From Paenibacillus nuruki (lineage in GTDB: Bacteria > Bacillota > Bacilli > Paenibacillales > Paenibacillaceae): a stretch of 64,000 nt of DNA. A model generated the notes under the pieces. It was given only the letters and a program-made list of their open reading frames with translations. It did not search any database and had not been told where the DNA came from. Of the stretch, positions 26,121-35,674 are shown piece by piece. Numbering within the stretch: position 1 is the first letter of the stretch; each line of letters opens with the position of its first letter. The stretch covers positions 1-64,000 of the forward strand of contig NZ_MDER01000031.1 of the NCBI RefSeq assembly GCF_001721045.1. Direction: 5' to 3'. Both the position numbers and the translations under genes were made by a program.

Positions 26121-29051
26121 TCAGCGATCCTCCCCAATCTGTAAAATAATTGTCATTGTCACACCAAGCACCGTTAAGAACACACCTAGATCAAATAGTG
26201 TTGCTGTCGCTAATTCGGTTTTTCCCAAGAAAGGTAATTCGAAATAACCAAACGTCTGACTGAGAAAAGGAGCATCAAAGAAAAATGAGCCTATTCCAGT
26301 GGCATACGCAATACTTAAGCCTACAGCTGTCACTGTCCGATAATCGACAGGTAATATCCGTCTAACCGTCTCTGCATTAAAAGCCAAAGCAAGTAAAATT
26401 AATGCTGAAGCAGTCATCAATCCACCGACAAATCCGCCACCTGGATTGTTATGACCTGCAAAGAATAGATACAGTGCAAACGTCAAAATAATAAACACGA
26501 TTACTTTAGTGCTTGTTTCCAAAATGACATCGTTACTTTTGAATTGCGTCATATTTCGTTGAACGGTTGATGTCTCACGGCGAGTACGACCTACATCGAC
26601 ACGATGCGTCTGTACATCTTTATTACGTAGATAATGAATACGTGCGCCTGCATCATTTCCTTTGACTTGCAGTTGAATCAAAGAGTAAATTCCGAGTGAA
26701 GCAATCGCCAATACGGTAATTTCTAACATCGTATCGAATCCACGGAAGTCGACCAGAATAACGTTAACGATATTATCGCCACCGCCTAGATCATGACTAC
26801 CTTCCACAAAGAATGTAGCAATCGAATCAAAGGTACTACTACCACTTGCCGCTAAAGCAACAAAGGTCATCACAACTCCTACGCCTACAGCTACAATAAT
26901 ATTTACAATCCGATAACGATTCGATACAATTTCACGCCGTAATTCAGGCATATGATAAAAGCACAGTAAAAATAAAGAGACGGAGACCGTTTCGACAATC
27001 ATTTGAGTCAACGCTAGATCCGGTGCACGGAAAAGTACAAAAAACAAGGTCACCAGATAACCAACAGCACCTGTCATAATAATAGCGGTCAGTCGTTTAC
27101 CTGCAAATGGAACAGCTACAGCCGTTGCCACTAAGCCGATCAACAGTATAATTTCGTAAATACTGATCGGCGCAGCTCCTTGCGTCAGTAGAGACAATCC
27201 ATCTGCTCGAATAAATACAGTTCCTATCAATACAATCATAAAGACAAAAATATAAATGAGATAACTATGAACGGAACCGTTCATATATTTTTCAGTGAGT
27301 GCATTGGAAGCCTTTTCGCCCCATTTTAAAATACCGTCATACAGATTGTTCCATGTTAAAGCTTGCGGATATTTGCTATATATCCCTTTCCAGCGTTTTA
27401 ACAACAGATACATAATCGTTCCCAGTGCAATAATACCAATCGTCATTAAAAAGGCAGGTGTAATGCCATGCCAGAAGGAGATATGTACTTCAAAATGTTC
27501 TCCTGATGCGACCAGACTTGGTAATACTGCACGCATTGTTGGTTCGATAATGCTATACGACAACACATTCGGAAACAGTCCTAACCCTACAACACATAAT
27601 CCCAAGACAATCGGTGAAATCAACATACCGATCGGTGCTTCATGAGGTGTACCGCCTAATTTATCCGGTTGAAGCGGTCCTCTAAATGTCTTGAACACCA
27701 GAATCATACTGTATACAAATGTAAATACACTACCGACAAAAGCCATAATAGGGAACAAAATGCCCCATGTTTCTAAGCGGAACATTTCCATATGGCTTAG
27801 TTCTACCATCGCTTCTAGAAATAATTCTTTACTCAGAAATCCATTGAACGGTGGTATACCAGCCATAGCAAAAGCACTCACTCCTGCTACAGTAAAGGTA
27901 ATCGGCATCACATTCATCAATCCACCCAAACGACGCAGATCACGTGTACCTGTTTCATGATCGACAATACCAGCTACCATAAATAGAGCACCTTTGAAGG
28001 TGGCATGATTAATCAGATGGAAAATAGCCGCCATTGTGGCAGTCGTATATAACAAAGACTCATTGCCGTATCCATAATAAACAGCCGCTGAACCTGCTCC
28101 GAAAAGGGACATAATAAGTCCCAATTGCGAAATTGTAGAATACGCAAGCAATGCTTTGAGATCAGTCTGCTTGACAGCCAGTATCGATCCGTAACACATC
28201 GTGACTATACCTACCGTCGATACAATCCAGAACCATTCGGCTTGTCCTGCAAAAATAGGACTAAAGCGTGCCACTAGATAAATTCCTGCTTTTACCATCG
28301 TAGCGGAATGTAGATAAGCACTTACTGGAGTTGGTGCTTCCATCGCATCCGGTAACCAGATATGGAAAGGAAATTGTGCAGATTTGGTAAATGCACCAAG
28401 CAGAATCAACAACATCGCTGGCAAAAATAAAGATTGCCCTTGAATATCGCTTAATACAGCAATCGTCTCACGAATACTAAATGTACCTGTCATAGAATGT
28501 AGCAAAATGAAACCAGCTAACATCGCAAATCCACCAAGTACCGTGATCAGCATCGACTTGAGTGCTCCATAACGCGAACGATCTCGTTCATACCAGAAAG
28601 CAATCAGTAAGAATGAAGAGATACTGGTCAATTCCCAGAAGGTATACAATACGATCATATTGTCTGAAAGAACGATCCCGAGCATTGCGCCCATAAAGAT
28701 CATCAGATATAAATAAAATCGATGAATCGCTTCTTTGGCAGGATCGAGATAGAAGATAGAATACAGAACAACTAAAGCTCCAATCCCTGTAATCAACAGT
28801 GCAAATAATAGACTTAATCCATCCAAATACACCGTAAAATTAATTCCTAATGAAGGAACCCAGGGTAGGCTGACTGATTGACTGGTATCTGACTGAATCA
28901 CTGGTAAATAACGCAAAAAATTTGCAAAGAGTAAGGTTGGGATGGCTAAAACGATCCAACCTGTATGTACACGTGGCAATCCTTTACGGATCAGAGGCAC
29001 GAAGATTGCAAATAAAAACGGAATGATAATAGCAGCATGCAATACATACAC
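26121..29051 (-). CDS. mrpA: Mrp Na+/H+ antiporter subunit A fused to subunit B
   Basis: Largest antiporter subunit, homologous to NuoL, 976 residues. N-terminal ~780 residues are MrpA: GALKSMLITVLGGFAMLAG, LPDAMEAPTPVSAYLHSATM and TFKGALFMVAGIVDHE, with MnhA-type C-terminal helices including FRAPDLALTQMIVETVSV. Residues ~840-976 are a complete MrpB (VFIILTFALYLFFAGHNNPGGGFVGG). In Bacillus these are separate genes of about 800 and 143 codons, so here A and B are fused. GTG 29051 follows GGGGGTG by 9 nt and gives an N-terminus like that of B. subtilis MrpA; TTG 29069 is an alternative. First gene of the operon. Confidence 0.92.
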   Translation of the reverse strand: MYVLHAAIIIPFLFAIFVPLIRKGLPRVHTGWIVLAIPTLLFANFLRYLPVIQSDTSQSVSLPWVPSLGINFTVYLDGLSLLFALLITGIGALVVLYSIFYLDPAKEAIHRFYLYLMIFMGAMLGIVLSDNMIVLYTFWELTSISSFLLIAFWYERDRSRYGALKSMLITVLGGFAMLAGFILLHSMTGTFSIRETIAVLSDIQGQSLFLPAMLLILLGAFTKSAQFPFHIWLPDAMEAPTPVSAYLHSATMVKAGIYLVARFSPIFAGQAEWFWIVSTVGIVTMCYGSILAVKQTDLKALLAYSTISQLGLIMSLFGAGSAAVYYGYGNESLLYTTATMAAIFHLINHATFKGALFMVAGIVDHETGTRDLRRLGGLMNVMPITFTVAGVSAFAMAGIPPFNGFLSKELFLEAMVELSHMEMFRLETWGILFPIMAFVGSVFTFVYSMILVFKTFRGPLQPDKLGGTPHEAPIGMLISPIVLGLCVVGLGLFPNVLSYSIIEPTMRAVLPSLVASGEHFEVHISFWHGITPAFLMTIGIIALGTIMYLLLKRWKGIYSKYPQALTWNNLYDGILKWGEKASNALTEKYMNGSVHSYLIYIFVFMIVLIGTVFIRADGLSLLTQGAAPISIYEIILLIGLVATAVAVPFAGKRLTAIIMTGAVGYLVTLFFVLFRAPDLALTQMIVETVSVSLFLLCFYHMPELRREIVSNRYRIVNIIVAVGVGVVMTFVALAASGSSTFDSIATFFVEGSHDLGGGDNIVNVILVDFRGFDTMLEITVLAIASLGIYSLIQLQVKGNDAGARIHYLRNKDVQTHRVDVGRTRRETSTVQRNMTQFKSNDVILETSTKVIVFIILTFALYLFFAGHNNPGGGFVGGLMTASALILLALAFNAETVRRILPVDYRTVTAVGLSIAYATGIGSFFFDAPFLSQTFGYFELPFLGKTELATATLFDLGVFLTVLGVTMTIILQIGEDR

Positions 29052-29170
29052 TCTTGTTGACACCCCCAATTTCTTTATCTATTTCTTTTATATTACCCAA
29101 AAACAATACCTTCTGCCCTTAAATTCATCATTTTAGGCTAAATTAGCTCAAAATAACCCAAAAAACAGCA

Positions 29171-29205
29171 AAAAGGAGCCTTGGTGACAGGCTCCTCCGT
29201 TTTTG
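29171..29205 (-). terminator. Terminator after the small membrane protein gene
   Basis: AGGAGCC / GGCTCCT stem with a 9-nt loop, followed by TTTTTGC in the minus direction (a plus-strand T-run is also present), 40 nt past the stop at 29245. Confidence 0.8.
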
Positions 29206-29244
29206 TTGCGCTATAGTATGGATTGCTAATCCGATAAGATATGT

Positions 29245-29412
29245 TTATGAGAACATAGGGAAAATATACTTCACTAAGAACCATAACACAATTGCCAAAA
29301 TAATAATATATGCAGCATATTTAATAAATGTCGACGCGACCATACTTGAATCCGATTTACGTTCTACACGTACCTCTTTTTTATCCACATCTACATTACG
29401 ATTTTCGTCCAT
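29245..29412 (-). CDS. Small single-span membrane protein, function unknown
   Basis: A 55-residue protein: a highly charged N-terminal half (Asp/Glu/Lys/Arg) followed by one membrane span of about 20 residues (AYIIILAIVLWFLVKYIF). Start ATG 29412 has AAAGGAG 10 nt upstream; a longer frame upstream lacks a ribosome-binding site. It lies 194 nt upstream of mrpAB but is separated from it by a terminator, so it is a separate transcript. Confidence 0.75.
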   Translation of the reverse strand: MDENRNVDVDKKEVRVERKSDSSMVASTFIKYAAYIIILAIVLWFLVKYIFPMFS

Positions 29413-29556
29413 TGTCCGTGATCTCCTTTGAGCGCCCTCTACGGTACGCATTATCATCTTGTGAGCATTATTACACGGATATGTGATCGGTGAATCGCTA
29501 TTTACTTGCACTCTTTAAAATTTTAGGCAACCGAATAGACGACCTCTAATAAAGGA

Positions 29557-30513
29557 CTACTCATACTGAGCTAATATGTTTTGAACATATTGCTGATACG
29601 AAGTTCGTAATAGAGGTGGAGAAAGAATTTCAATATGTTGACCAAACCCTAAAAAGTACTCGACCAAAAAAGAAATCTCACTTTCGCCAAACGTTCCAAC
29701 GATATAATGCTCTATTGATTCTAAATCATTTTCAGGATGAACCTGTTGCAAAGACATATTAGAATAGCTTTTTTTGTGGAAGTGTTCGATACCGATTGCA
29801 TTCACTTTGACTTTAAAGGTGAGCGGACGTTGGACGTTAAACTGCTCTGTCGCTAGGGTGTGAATCTGTTCTGCTGTCCAATCGATAGCTTGCTTCTCGG
29901 TGATATGTAGCTTTTGAATATAATCACATCTAAAATTTCGAAAAGCTTGTTTATTCAGATCCCAGCTCAAACAATACCAGTGCCCATCCCATATGGATAA
30001 CCGTAGGGGTTGAATAACACGAATATCTTGCTGATACCGATGATAATCCACTTCAATCACCTGTCTGGCAATAATCGAAGCAAATAGTTCTACAATCAAC
30101 GGTACTTCTTGTTGCTGATCTACACCTACCCACTGAATCCATTGTTCGGCTTCGGTCATCTGCTCTTTTTGCTTGTCAGGTAAAGTCGCTAATAATTTGC
30201 TTTTGATTTCTTGGTAATCATATTGAAAAGGCGTTTTGACTAATCCTTTCAATAGTTGTAGCGAAAAGAAAATCGAATGTAATTCGTTAGTATTAAAATA
30301 AATCGGTGGTAATAGGGAATTGGATAATACGCGGTAACCGCCATGACTTCCTTTCTCCGAATACAATGGCACCCCTAGCTCTTCTAAAGAAGCAATATCC
30401 CGTAACGCTGTACTTCTTGATATCTCAAATGTTTCGATAAGATCGCTAAGATTAAATTGCTTTTTAGCATTAATATAGATCATCTGCTGAATCAAACGTT
30501 CATTTTTATTCAT
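29557..30513 (-). CDS. HTH/WYL-domain transcriptional regulator (YafY-like)
   Basis: A 318-residue regulator. N-terminal winged HTH of the HTH_11/DeoR kind (FNLSDLIETFEISRSTALRDIASLEELG, key region ISRSTALRDI), a linker, and a WYL domain around 145-225 (here with IEVDYHRYQQDIRVIQPL and WDGHWYCLSWDLN) plus a WCX extension. WYL domains sense ligands or single-stranded nucleic acid. It diverges from the VOC-family gene at 30600 and probably controls it. Confidence 0.9.
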   Translation of the reverse strand: MNKNERLIQQMIYINAKKQFNLSDLIETFEISRSTALRDIASLEELGVPLYSEKGSHGGYRVLSNSLLPPIYFNTNELHSIFFSLQLLKGLVKTPFQYDYQEIKSKLLATLPDKQKEQMTEAEQWIQWVGVDQQQEVPLIVELFASIIARQVIEVDYHRYQQDIRVIQPLRLSIWDGHWYCLSWDLNKQAFRNFRCDYIQKLHITEKQAIDWTAEQIHTLATEQFNVQRPLTFKVKVNAIGIEHFHKKSYSNMSLQQVHPENDLESIEHYIVGTFGESEISFLVEYFLGFGQHIEILSPPLLRTSYQQYVQNILAQYE

Positions 30514-30599
30514 AAATGACTCCTTTCATTTTTAATGGTTTCATGTTTTGACACTATTCTACCATACACTAAAGATATTCAAATAAAGGAGTGAAACCT

Positions 30600-31040
30600 A
30601 TGTCTCAATTAAAAGTAAGTACGTTTTTATCTCTACATGGCAAAGCCAAAGAAGCTATCTCTTTTTACCAAAATCATCTTCAAGCACAAGTTGTATTCTG
30701 CATTACCAATCAAGAAATTACAGAAAGGCTAGACCCTACGTATACGTATCCAGCAAGCGAGAACGATTGGATCGCTCATTCTGTATTAAATATTGGCAGC
30801 AGTCAGTTAATGATCGCAGATGAATTAATGAGTGATGCCAAGCAATTAGTCGTAGGTACCAACTTTTCATTATGTATTACTTCTGCTTCCCAAGAAGAGA
30901 TCAGTACATTGTACAATCGACTTATTGATCATCCACAGACCCGTATTATTGTTCCACTTGCGCCGAACTTATTTTCCACAGCGTATGCTATTGTCGAAGA
31001 TCCGTATGGAGTGATTATTCAACTGGTGAAAGAAAAATAA
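30600..31040 (+). CDS. VOC-superfamily (PhnB/glyoxalase-like) protein
   Basis: A 146-residue PhnB-like member of the vicinal-oxygen-chelate fold. ATG 30600 has GGAG 8 nt upstream; the GTG three codons earlier is part of that site. Motifs: FLSLHGKAKEAISFYQ near the start, an internal VLNIGSSQLMIAD strand, and VEDPYGVIIQLV at the C-terminus. Such proteins are annotated as 3-demethylubiquinone methyltransferase-like by fold only; the substrate here is unknown. A TTGACA at 30548 is a candidate -35 in the shared divergent region. Confidence 0.85.
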   Translation: MSQLKVSTFLSLHGKAKEAISFYQNHLQAQVVFCITNQEITERLDPTYTYPASENDWIAHSVLNIGSSQLMIADELMSDAKQLVVGTNFSLCITSASQEEISTLYNRLIDHPQTRIIVPLAPNLFSTAYAIVEDPYGVIIQLVKEK

Positions 31041-31069
31041 AAACTTTACCATTATCCGAAAACTAGAAA

Positions 31070-31113
31070 AAGCCAAAAGACCTTCAACGCATATACAGAA
31101 GGTCTTTTGGCTT
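31070..31113. terminator. Bidirectional terminator
   Basis: Perfect 16-bp inverted repeat AAGCCAAAAGACCTTC / GAAGGTCTTTTGGCTT with a 12-nt loop between convergent genes, ending both. Confidence 0.9.
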
Positions 31114-31133
31114 ACTATGATTGAGTAGCTCTT

Positions 31134-32447
31134 TCATTGATTTTCTACTTTTTCACGTCGATACTGATTAGGCGATACGCCGATCATTTTTTTAAAAGCG
31201 GTACTGAAATAATGTTGTGAATCATAACCTACTTGGAGCGCAATATCTAAAATAGAGTGATCGGTTTCTTTGAGTAAATGGACTGCTTTTTGTATGCGAA
31301 CTTGTACCAGGACATGGATAAAAGAATGACCTAGTTCACGCTTCATCAGACGGCTTAGATATGTGGGAGATACTTGCAATACTTCTGCTAACTTTTCCAA
31401 GGTTAACTCGGGATTATGATAATGAGATTGAATATAGTCTCTTGCGCGTCTCACCAATGGAGATAAACGAGATTGACCATCCAGTTGTAATTTGGCATGT
31501 CGATAAGCATGTGTCATCACTTGACTGTAATCTACAGATGGTTCTGAATAGACAGAAAGATCGGTTAGCCTATCTTCGACATGAATCTCTTGCTCTATTT
31601 TAGCTACAGGTTGTAGATGTACCTGAACATGTAGACCGATATAATCTTTCACCGCAGTCATCATCTCATCGGCTTGTTGCTCATACTGATGAATCGATGG
31701 AGAATCATCATGTTCTTGCTCCACATTCCATGTACAGATCACCAGTAATCCTGAGGATTCTCTACAAATGACAAGCGGAGCAGGCTGTAACAGTTCAGCA
31801 GCAATATTACCAATCGCAAACAGCATTAATTGTTTATCTTGTTCTTTGAGCATCGGTCTTCCTTCGGCATGACCAGACCAGCGAATTAATGTCAATGTGT
31901 CTGGTAATCTTACGGGTAAATGCAAAAAGGATAACTGTTGCTTGATCTCATCATGATGAAGTCTGCCACTTAACCAATCCAGACAAAACTGTTCTTGCAA
32001 CAATGACGTATTTTTCTGTATTTGATCGGTCGCTAATTTCAAATATTGTTCTTGATGTAAAGAGCCGTTCATTTCTGTGCGTATATGGTGAAGCACATCA
32101 TACAGATGAAGAGGATCCACAGGCTTGAGAATATAATCTTTGACCCCTAACCGAATCGCTTCTTGCGCATACTTGAATTCATCATGTCCGGTAATAATCA
32201 CAAATCGGCAATGTGGTCGTTCAGTACGTAATCGCTTCATCAGCGAAATCCCATCTAAAAAAGGCATATTCATATCCACAAGCAAAATATCAATATGCTG
32301 TTCCATCGCCATTTCTAATGCTTCTTCTCCATCTTCTGCTTCTGCGGTAACGATCATCCCCAGACTGTTCCAATCGACGCAATCTCGAATCCCTTCACGA
32401 ATAATCGGCTCATCATCAGCGATCAATACGTTATATACCGCACTCAT
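31134..32447 (-). CDS. YesN-type response regulator (REC + AraC HTH)
   Basis: A 437-residue regulator: receiver with ADDE at ~10-13 and acceptor Asp58 in LLVDMNMPFLDG, Lys in YILKPV; a middle region; and AraC motifs at the C-terminus (LEKLAEVLQVSPTYLSRLMK and ILDIALQVGYDSQHYFSTAF, ending GVSPNQYRREK). ATG 32447 has AAAGGAG 10 nt upstream, directly beyond the tandem 63-nt repeats that separate it from its kinase. It is the output of the sugar-binding protein/LytS/YesN set at 31-35.4 kb. Confidence 0.92.
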   Translation of the reverse strand: MSAVYNVLIADDEPIIREGIRDCVDWNSLGMIVTAEAEDGEEALEMAMEQHIDILLVDMNMPFLDGISLMKRLRTERPHCRFVIITGHDEFKYAQEAIRLGVKDYILKPVDPLHLYDVLHHIRTEMNGSLHQEQYLKLATDQIQKNTSLLQEQFCLDWLSGRLHHDEIKQQLSFLHLPVRLPDTLTLIRWSGHAEGRPMLKEQDKQLMLFAIGNIAAELLQPAPLVICRESSGLLVICTWNVEQEHDDSPSIHQYEQQADEMMTAVKDYIGLHVQVHLQPVAKIEQEIHVEDRLTDLSVYSEPSVDYSQVMTHAYRHAKLQLDGQSRLSPLVRRARDYIQSHYHNPELTLEKLAEVLQVSPTYLSRLMKRELGHSFIHVLVQVRIQKAVHLLKETDHSILDIALQVGYDSQHYFSTAFKKMIGVSPNQYRREKVENQ

Positions 32448-32470
32448 TTATGCTCGTCTCCTTTACTTTC

Positions 32471-32605
32471 TATTTTGCTTTGCAAAAATCATTTTTTTAT
32501 TGGACTTGGTCGCGCTTATGATGCCAAGCGCTGACTGTAAGATATTTTGCTTTGCAAAAATCATTTTTTCATTAGACTTGGTCGCGCTTATGATGCCAAG
32601 CGCTG
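32471..32605. repeat. Tandem 63-nt duplication at the kinase 3' end
   Basis: Two direct copies, 32471-32533 and 32543-32605 (61 of 63 positions the same, period 72, 9-nt spacer). Each carries the palindrome TTTTGCTTTGCAAAA and a CTTGG...CCAAG pairing. The kinase-proximal copy supplies the last ~12 codons and the stop of the kinase; the equivalent stop triplet in the other copy is changed. Together they fill the gap between kinase and regulator. Confidence 0.9.
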
Positions 32606-34443
32606 GGCATATTCCATAACAGTGGTTGGGTGACTTGGATGGTTGTGCCGCCTTCTGGGCGTGGGCAGATTTGGACACCGTAGCTTGTTCCATAGGCGAG
32701 GTGGATACGGGCTTGAATATTTAATAGTCCGTAGCTACCTGTTGGTTCTGGGCCTTGTTGTCCGATCCATGCGAGCGGTTCAGCCAGTTGGTGTTGTATT
32801 TGAATCAATCGTTCTTCACTGAAGCCTGCACCATCATCGCTGATTGTATAGACTAATTTATCTTCTTGTTGTTCAGCAGAAATATGAATTTTTCCAGGGC
32901 CACGTCTGGCTTTGATGCCGTGGTAGATTGCATTTTCTACAATGGGTTGTAGCAATAATTTCATCACATATACGTTATGAACAGATTCTTGTATATCGAT
33001 ATCATATTGCAGTCGATCACGATAACGAGTTTTCTGAATTTGGAGATAGCTGACGATGTGCTGTTCTTCTTCTGCAAGGGTGATCATATCACTACCACGA
33101 CTTAGTCCAATACGGAAAAGTTTGGATAGTGCATCGACCATACTTGATACATCGTCTGCACCTTTCTTTTGCGCCATCCAATGGATTGTGTCTAATGTAT
33201 TGTATAGAAAATGTGGACGAATATGAGCTTGTAGACTACGTAATTCGGCTTCTCGTTTTTGTTGCTCTTTTTGCTGATTGAGTGAGATAAGATTACGAAT
33301 CTCATTCATCATCCGGTTGAAGCTACGACCCAGCATCCCAACTTCATCTCGCCGATTACTGATATAACGAGACGTCATATCGCCTGATTCCGCTTTTTGC
33401 ATTAACGAAGACAGTCGATAGATCGGTCTAGAAATTGAGCTCGCTAATCCATAGGAAGCAGTAAGCCCTGTAAAGCACACACAAAATAGAAAAATAACGA
33501 TATAAAAGCGAATCGTGCGCGCTTCGGCGACGGATTCACTAAATTGAAAGACACCTACTGTTTTCCAACCGGTATATGATGATGTCCGATAAATAAATTG
33601 CAATTGCTGTCCTTGTATTTCTTCTGTAAATACATTCTCAGACTGGCGCAAGGAAGCAGCCAACTTCGCAGGAATACTCTGCATAAAAGTATCTGATGGT
33701 GCATAGATAACATGTCCACTCGGATCGGTTACCATCAGATATCCTGTTTTGCCAAGAGTGACATCTTTGGCGGCTTGAGCAATGACTCTTAATTTGAGAT
33801 CGATCAAAATAACCCCTTTCACTTTACCTGTTGTGGGGTCATTGATTGAACGTACGACTGTGACTACTTCATCCTCACCATAATTAGCATGACTGGTAAT
33901 ATTACGACCGGATGGATGTCCGATAATGGTGAAAATCCCTTTTTGCTTGATCGCTTGTTGATACCATTCTTCTTGCGTCAGACTTCGATTATATCTAGCG
34001 TACAGTTCATTACTGATATAATCGCCTTTGGTATTTACGATTAAGATCCCTGCAATCTCAGAATAGACGGTAGTGAATCCTTGCAAAAACTGCCGAATCT
34101 GATAGGTTGATGTATCGGAAGCATCATTTTTGTTTAACGATTGACCGGCTAGAAATTGATCGACATTACGGTCAAAGCTAATCAGATAAGTGATACTTTG
34201 CATATTTTCCATATAAGTATCTAACGTTTGGTTGACTTTGTTAATTAATTGCATCGTATTGGCAGTTACCTGACGCTCAATAATCTGATTGGATGTCCAG
34301 TTCACCATGATACCTAGTAAAATAGCAGGCAAAATACCTACCATCAGAAACAAAACGATTAATTGATGACGCAAAGGTAAATTTTCAGGATGCCAGTACC
34401 GCCAATCTTTTTGTAACCACCGACGTATCCATTTATTTCGCAT
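32572..34443 (-). CDS. LytS/YesM-type sensor histidine kinase
   Basis: Membrane sensor kinase of about 623 residues. Membrane segments at ~27-47 and ~315-335 flank a dCache-like extracytoplasmic region; then HAMP, His_kinase with His411 in IRPHFLYNTLDT, and HATPase with VENAIYHGI, DDGAGFS and GSYGLLNIQARI. The HATPase domain is complete by TTIQVTQPLLW; the following tail (NMPSAWHHKRDQV) is encoded by the repeat described above and looks acquired. ATG 34443 overlaps the end of the upstream sugar-binding protein gene by 11 nt; ATG 34458 is an alternative, neither having a strong ribosome-binding site, so translational coupling is likely. Confidence 0.9.
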   Translation of the reverse strand: MRNKWIRRWLQKDWRYWHPENLPLRHQLIVLFLMVGILPAILLGIMVNWTSNQIIERQVTANTMQLINKVNQTLDTYMENMQSITYLISFDRNVDQFLAGQSLNKNDASDTSTYQIRQFLQGFTTVYSEIAGILIVNTKGDYISNELYARYNRSLTQEEWYQQAIKQKGIFTIIGHPSGRNITSHANYGEDEVVTVVRSINDPTTGKVKGVILIDLKLRVIAQAAKDVTLGKTGYLMVTDPSGHVIYAPSDTFMQSIPAKLAASLRQSENVFTEEIQGQQLQFIYRTSSYTGWKTVGVFQFSESVAEARTIRFYIVIFLFCVCFTGLTASYGLASSISRPIYRLSSLMQKAESGDMTSRYISNRRDEVGMLGRSFNRMMNEIRNLISLNQQKEQQKREAELRSLQAHIRPHFLYNTLDTIHWMAQKKGADDVSSMVDALSKLFRIGLSRGSDMITLAEEEQHIVSYLQIQKTRYRDRLQYDIDIQESVHNVYVMKLLLQPIVENAIYHGIKARRGPGKIHISAEQQEDKLVYTISDDGAGFSEERLIQIQHQLAEPLAWIGQQGPEPTGSYGLLNIQARIHLAYGTSYGVQICPRPEGGTTIQVTQPLLWNMPSAWHHKRDQV

Positions 34444-35443
34444 AATAATCAGCCACATTTTCTTGAGTAACCACAGAGATTCCGGTATCTACACGAACAG
34501 GTACAGGGGATACAATTCCACTTAGCGAGCGAGCAGGAACCGTTAATCCATGATGCAAATGAAATAAGTATTGTAGCGACCAGTACCCCATATTCCATGT
34601 TCCTTGCGCAATCGTGGCATTGATTGTACCTGACTTGATCATATCTAACGTTTCTTTATTAGTATCAAAGCTAATAATGACAGGCTTACTTGAACCTGTA
34701 CGTCCAGACTGTTCTACCGCTCGTCCCACCCCATAACTTCCAGTCGCTTCGGTAATAAATATACCTTTGAGATCAGGATATTGACGTAGCAATTGGGTCG
34801 TAATCTGTTCTGCTTTGACGGCATCTCCTTCATGATTTTCTACTGCAATAATCTTCATCTGAGGATAGCGATTTTTAATTTCTTGTTCAAATCCTTGTGT
34901 ACGCTCTTTATGATTTTGTTGATTGGTTAACGTAATAATCGCTATTTTACCTTGATGCTTCGTTAATTTTGCCATTTGATCAGCGGCTGTCGTGCCTGCA
35001 TTGGTATTGTCTGTCGCCAGAAAAGAGTACGCTTTACTGCCCGAAGCTTCTGCATCGAACATCACGACAGGAATACCTGCATCTACCGCTTTATTAACTG
35101 ACTTTACAAGAGCTGGTGAATCGATAGCTGAGATAGCGATTCCTGCGGGCTTTTTGGCGATAATCTGATCCAAGACAAGCGCTTGCTCACGAGCATCATA
35201 TTGAGTTGCTCCACGGTATTCAACCGATACATTTAGGGCTTCAGCGGCATCCTCAAATCCTTTGAGTCCACTTTTCCAGTATTCCATGCCTGATTGGAAA
35301 GTAACCATGACATAATTTTCGTCAATATTCCCCTTTAATCCCTGCTCTGTCCAAGCCGCAGATTTCTCGTCTAATCGATATTGCATAATATAAATAATCA
35401 GAGCGCCGATCAAAATCATATAGATCAACAGCATTTTACGCAT
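34433..35443 (-). CDS. Membrane-anchored sugar-binding sensor protein (Peripla_BP_4)
   Basis: A 336-residue type-I periplasmic-binding fold with an uncleaved-looking N-terminal membrane segment (MLLIYMILIGALIIYIM) and no lipobox Cys, unlike the importer receptors in this window. Binding-fold segments include GLKGFEDAAEALNV, DQIIAKKPAGIAISAIDS, PVVMFDAEAS, SFLATDNTNAGTTAADQM and VIISFDTNKETLDMI. Gene order binding protein-kinase-regulator matches known three-component sugar sensors such as XylFII-LytS-YesN of clostridia, in which the binding protein presents the sugar to the kinase. I infer the same here; the sugar is unknown. Start ATG 35443 has GGAGG about 12 nt upstream. Confidence 0.85.
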   Translation of the reverse strand: MRKMLLIYMILIGALIIYIMQYRLDEKSAAWTEQGLKGNIDENYVMVTFQSGMEYWKSGLKGFEDAAEALNVSVEYRGATQYDAREQALVLDQIIAKKPAGIAISAIDSPALVKSVNKAVDAGIPVVMFDAEASGSKAYSFLATDNTNAGTTAADQMAKLTKHQGKIAIITLTNQQNHKERTQGFEQEIKNRYPQMKIIAVENHEGDAVKAEQITTQLLRQYPDLKGIFITEATGSYGVGRAVEQSGRTGSSKPVIISFDTNKETLDMIKSGTINATIAQGTWNMGYWSLQYLFHLHHGLTVPARSLSGIVSPVPVRVDTGISVVTQENVADYYAK

Positions 35444-35586
35444 AATTCGATATTCCCTCCAGATCCATTCCCTGCACAATCTTCATATGATCTAATATAA
35501 CTCAAATCAATTATTAAGAAAACGCTTTAATTAGAAGTGCTTGCAACGATTAACTTTGTGTTCTCCCTAGCATTCTTTATTTAACA

Positions 35587-35631
35587 AAAGAGGCCACTCT
35601 TTCGCAATCATAGCGAAAAAGTGACCTCTTC
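35587..35631 (-). terminator. Terminator of the nik-like operon
   Basis: AAAAGAGGCCACT-TTTCGC / GCGAAA-AGTGACCTCTT hairpin 44 nt past the stop of the last operon gene, followed by a T-run in the minus direction. Confidence 0.8.
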
Positions 35632-35674
35632 TATTTATATTCATTCTGTACTCTTTATTGCTGATTGATCTTTC

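Noticed and set aside
35515-35540. cre site upstream of the membrane-anchored binding protein gene
   Set aside because: AGAAAACGCTTTAA matches only 12 of 14 positions and no promoter can be fixed beside it.
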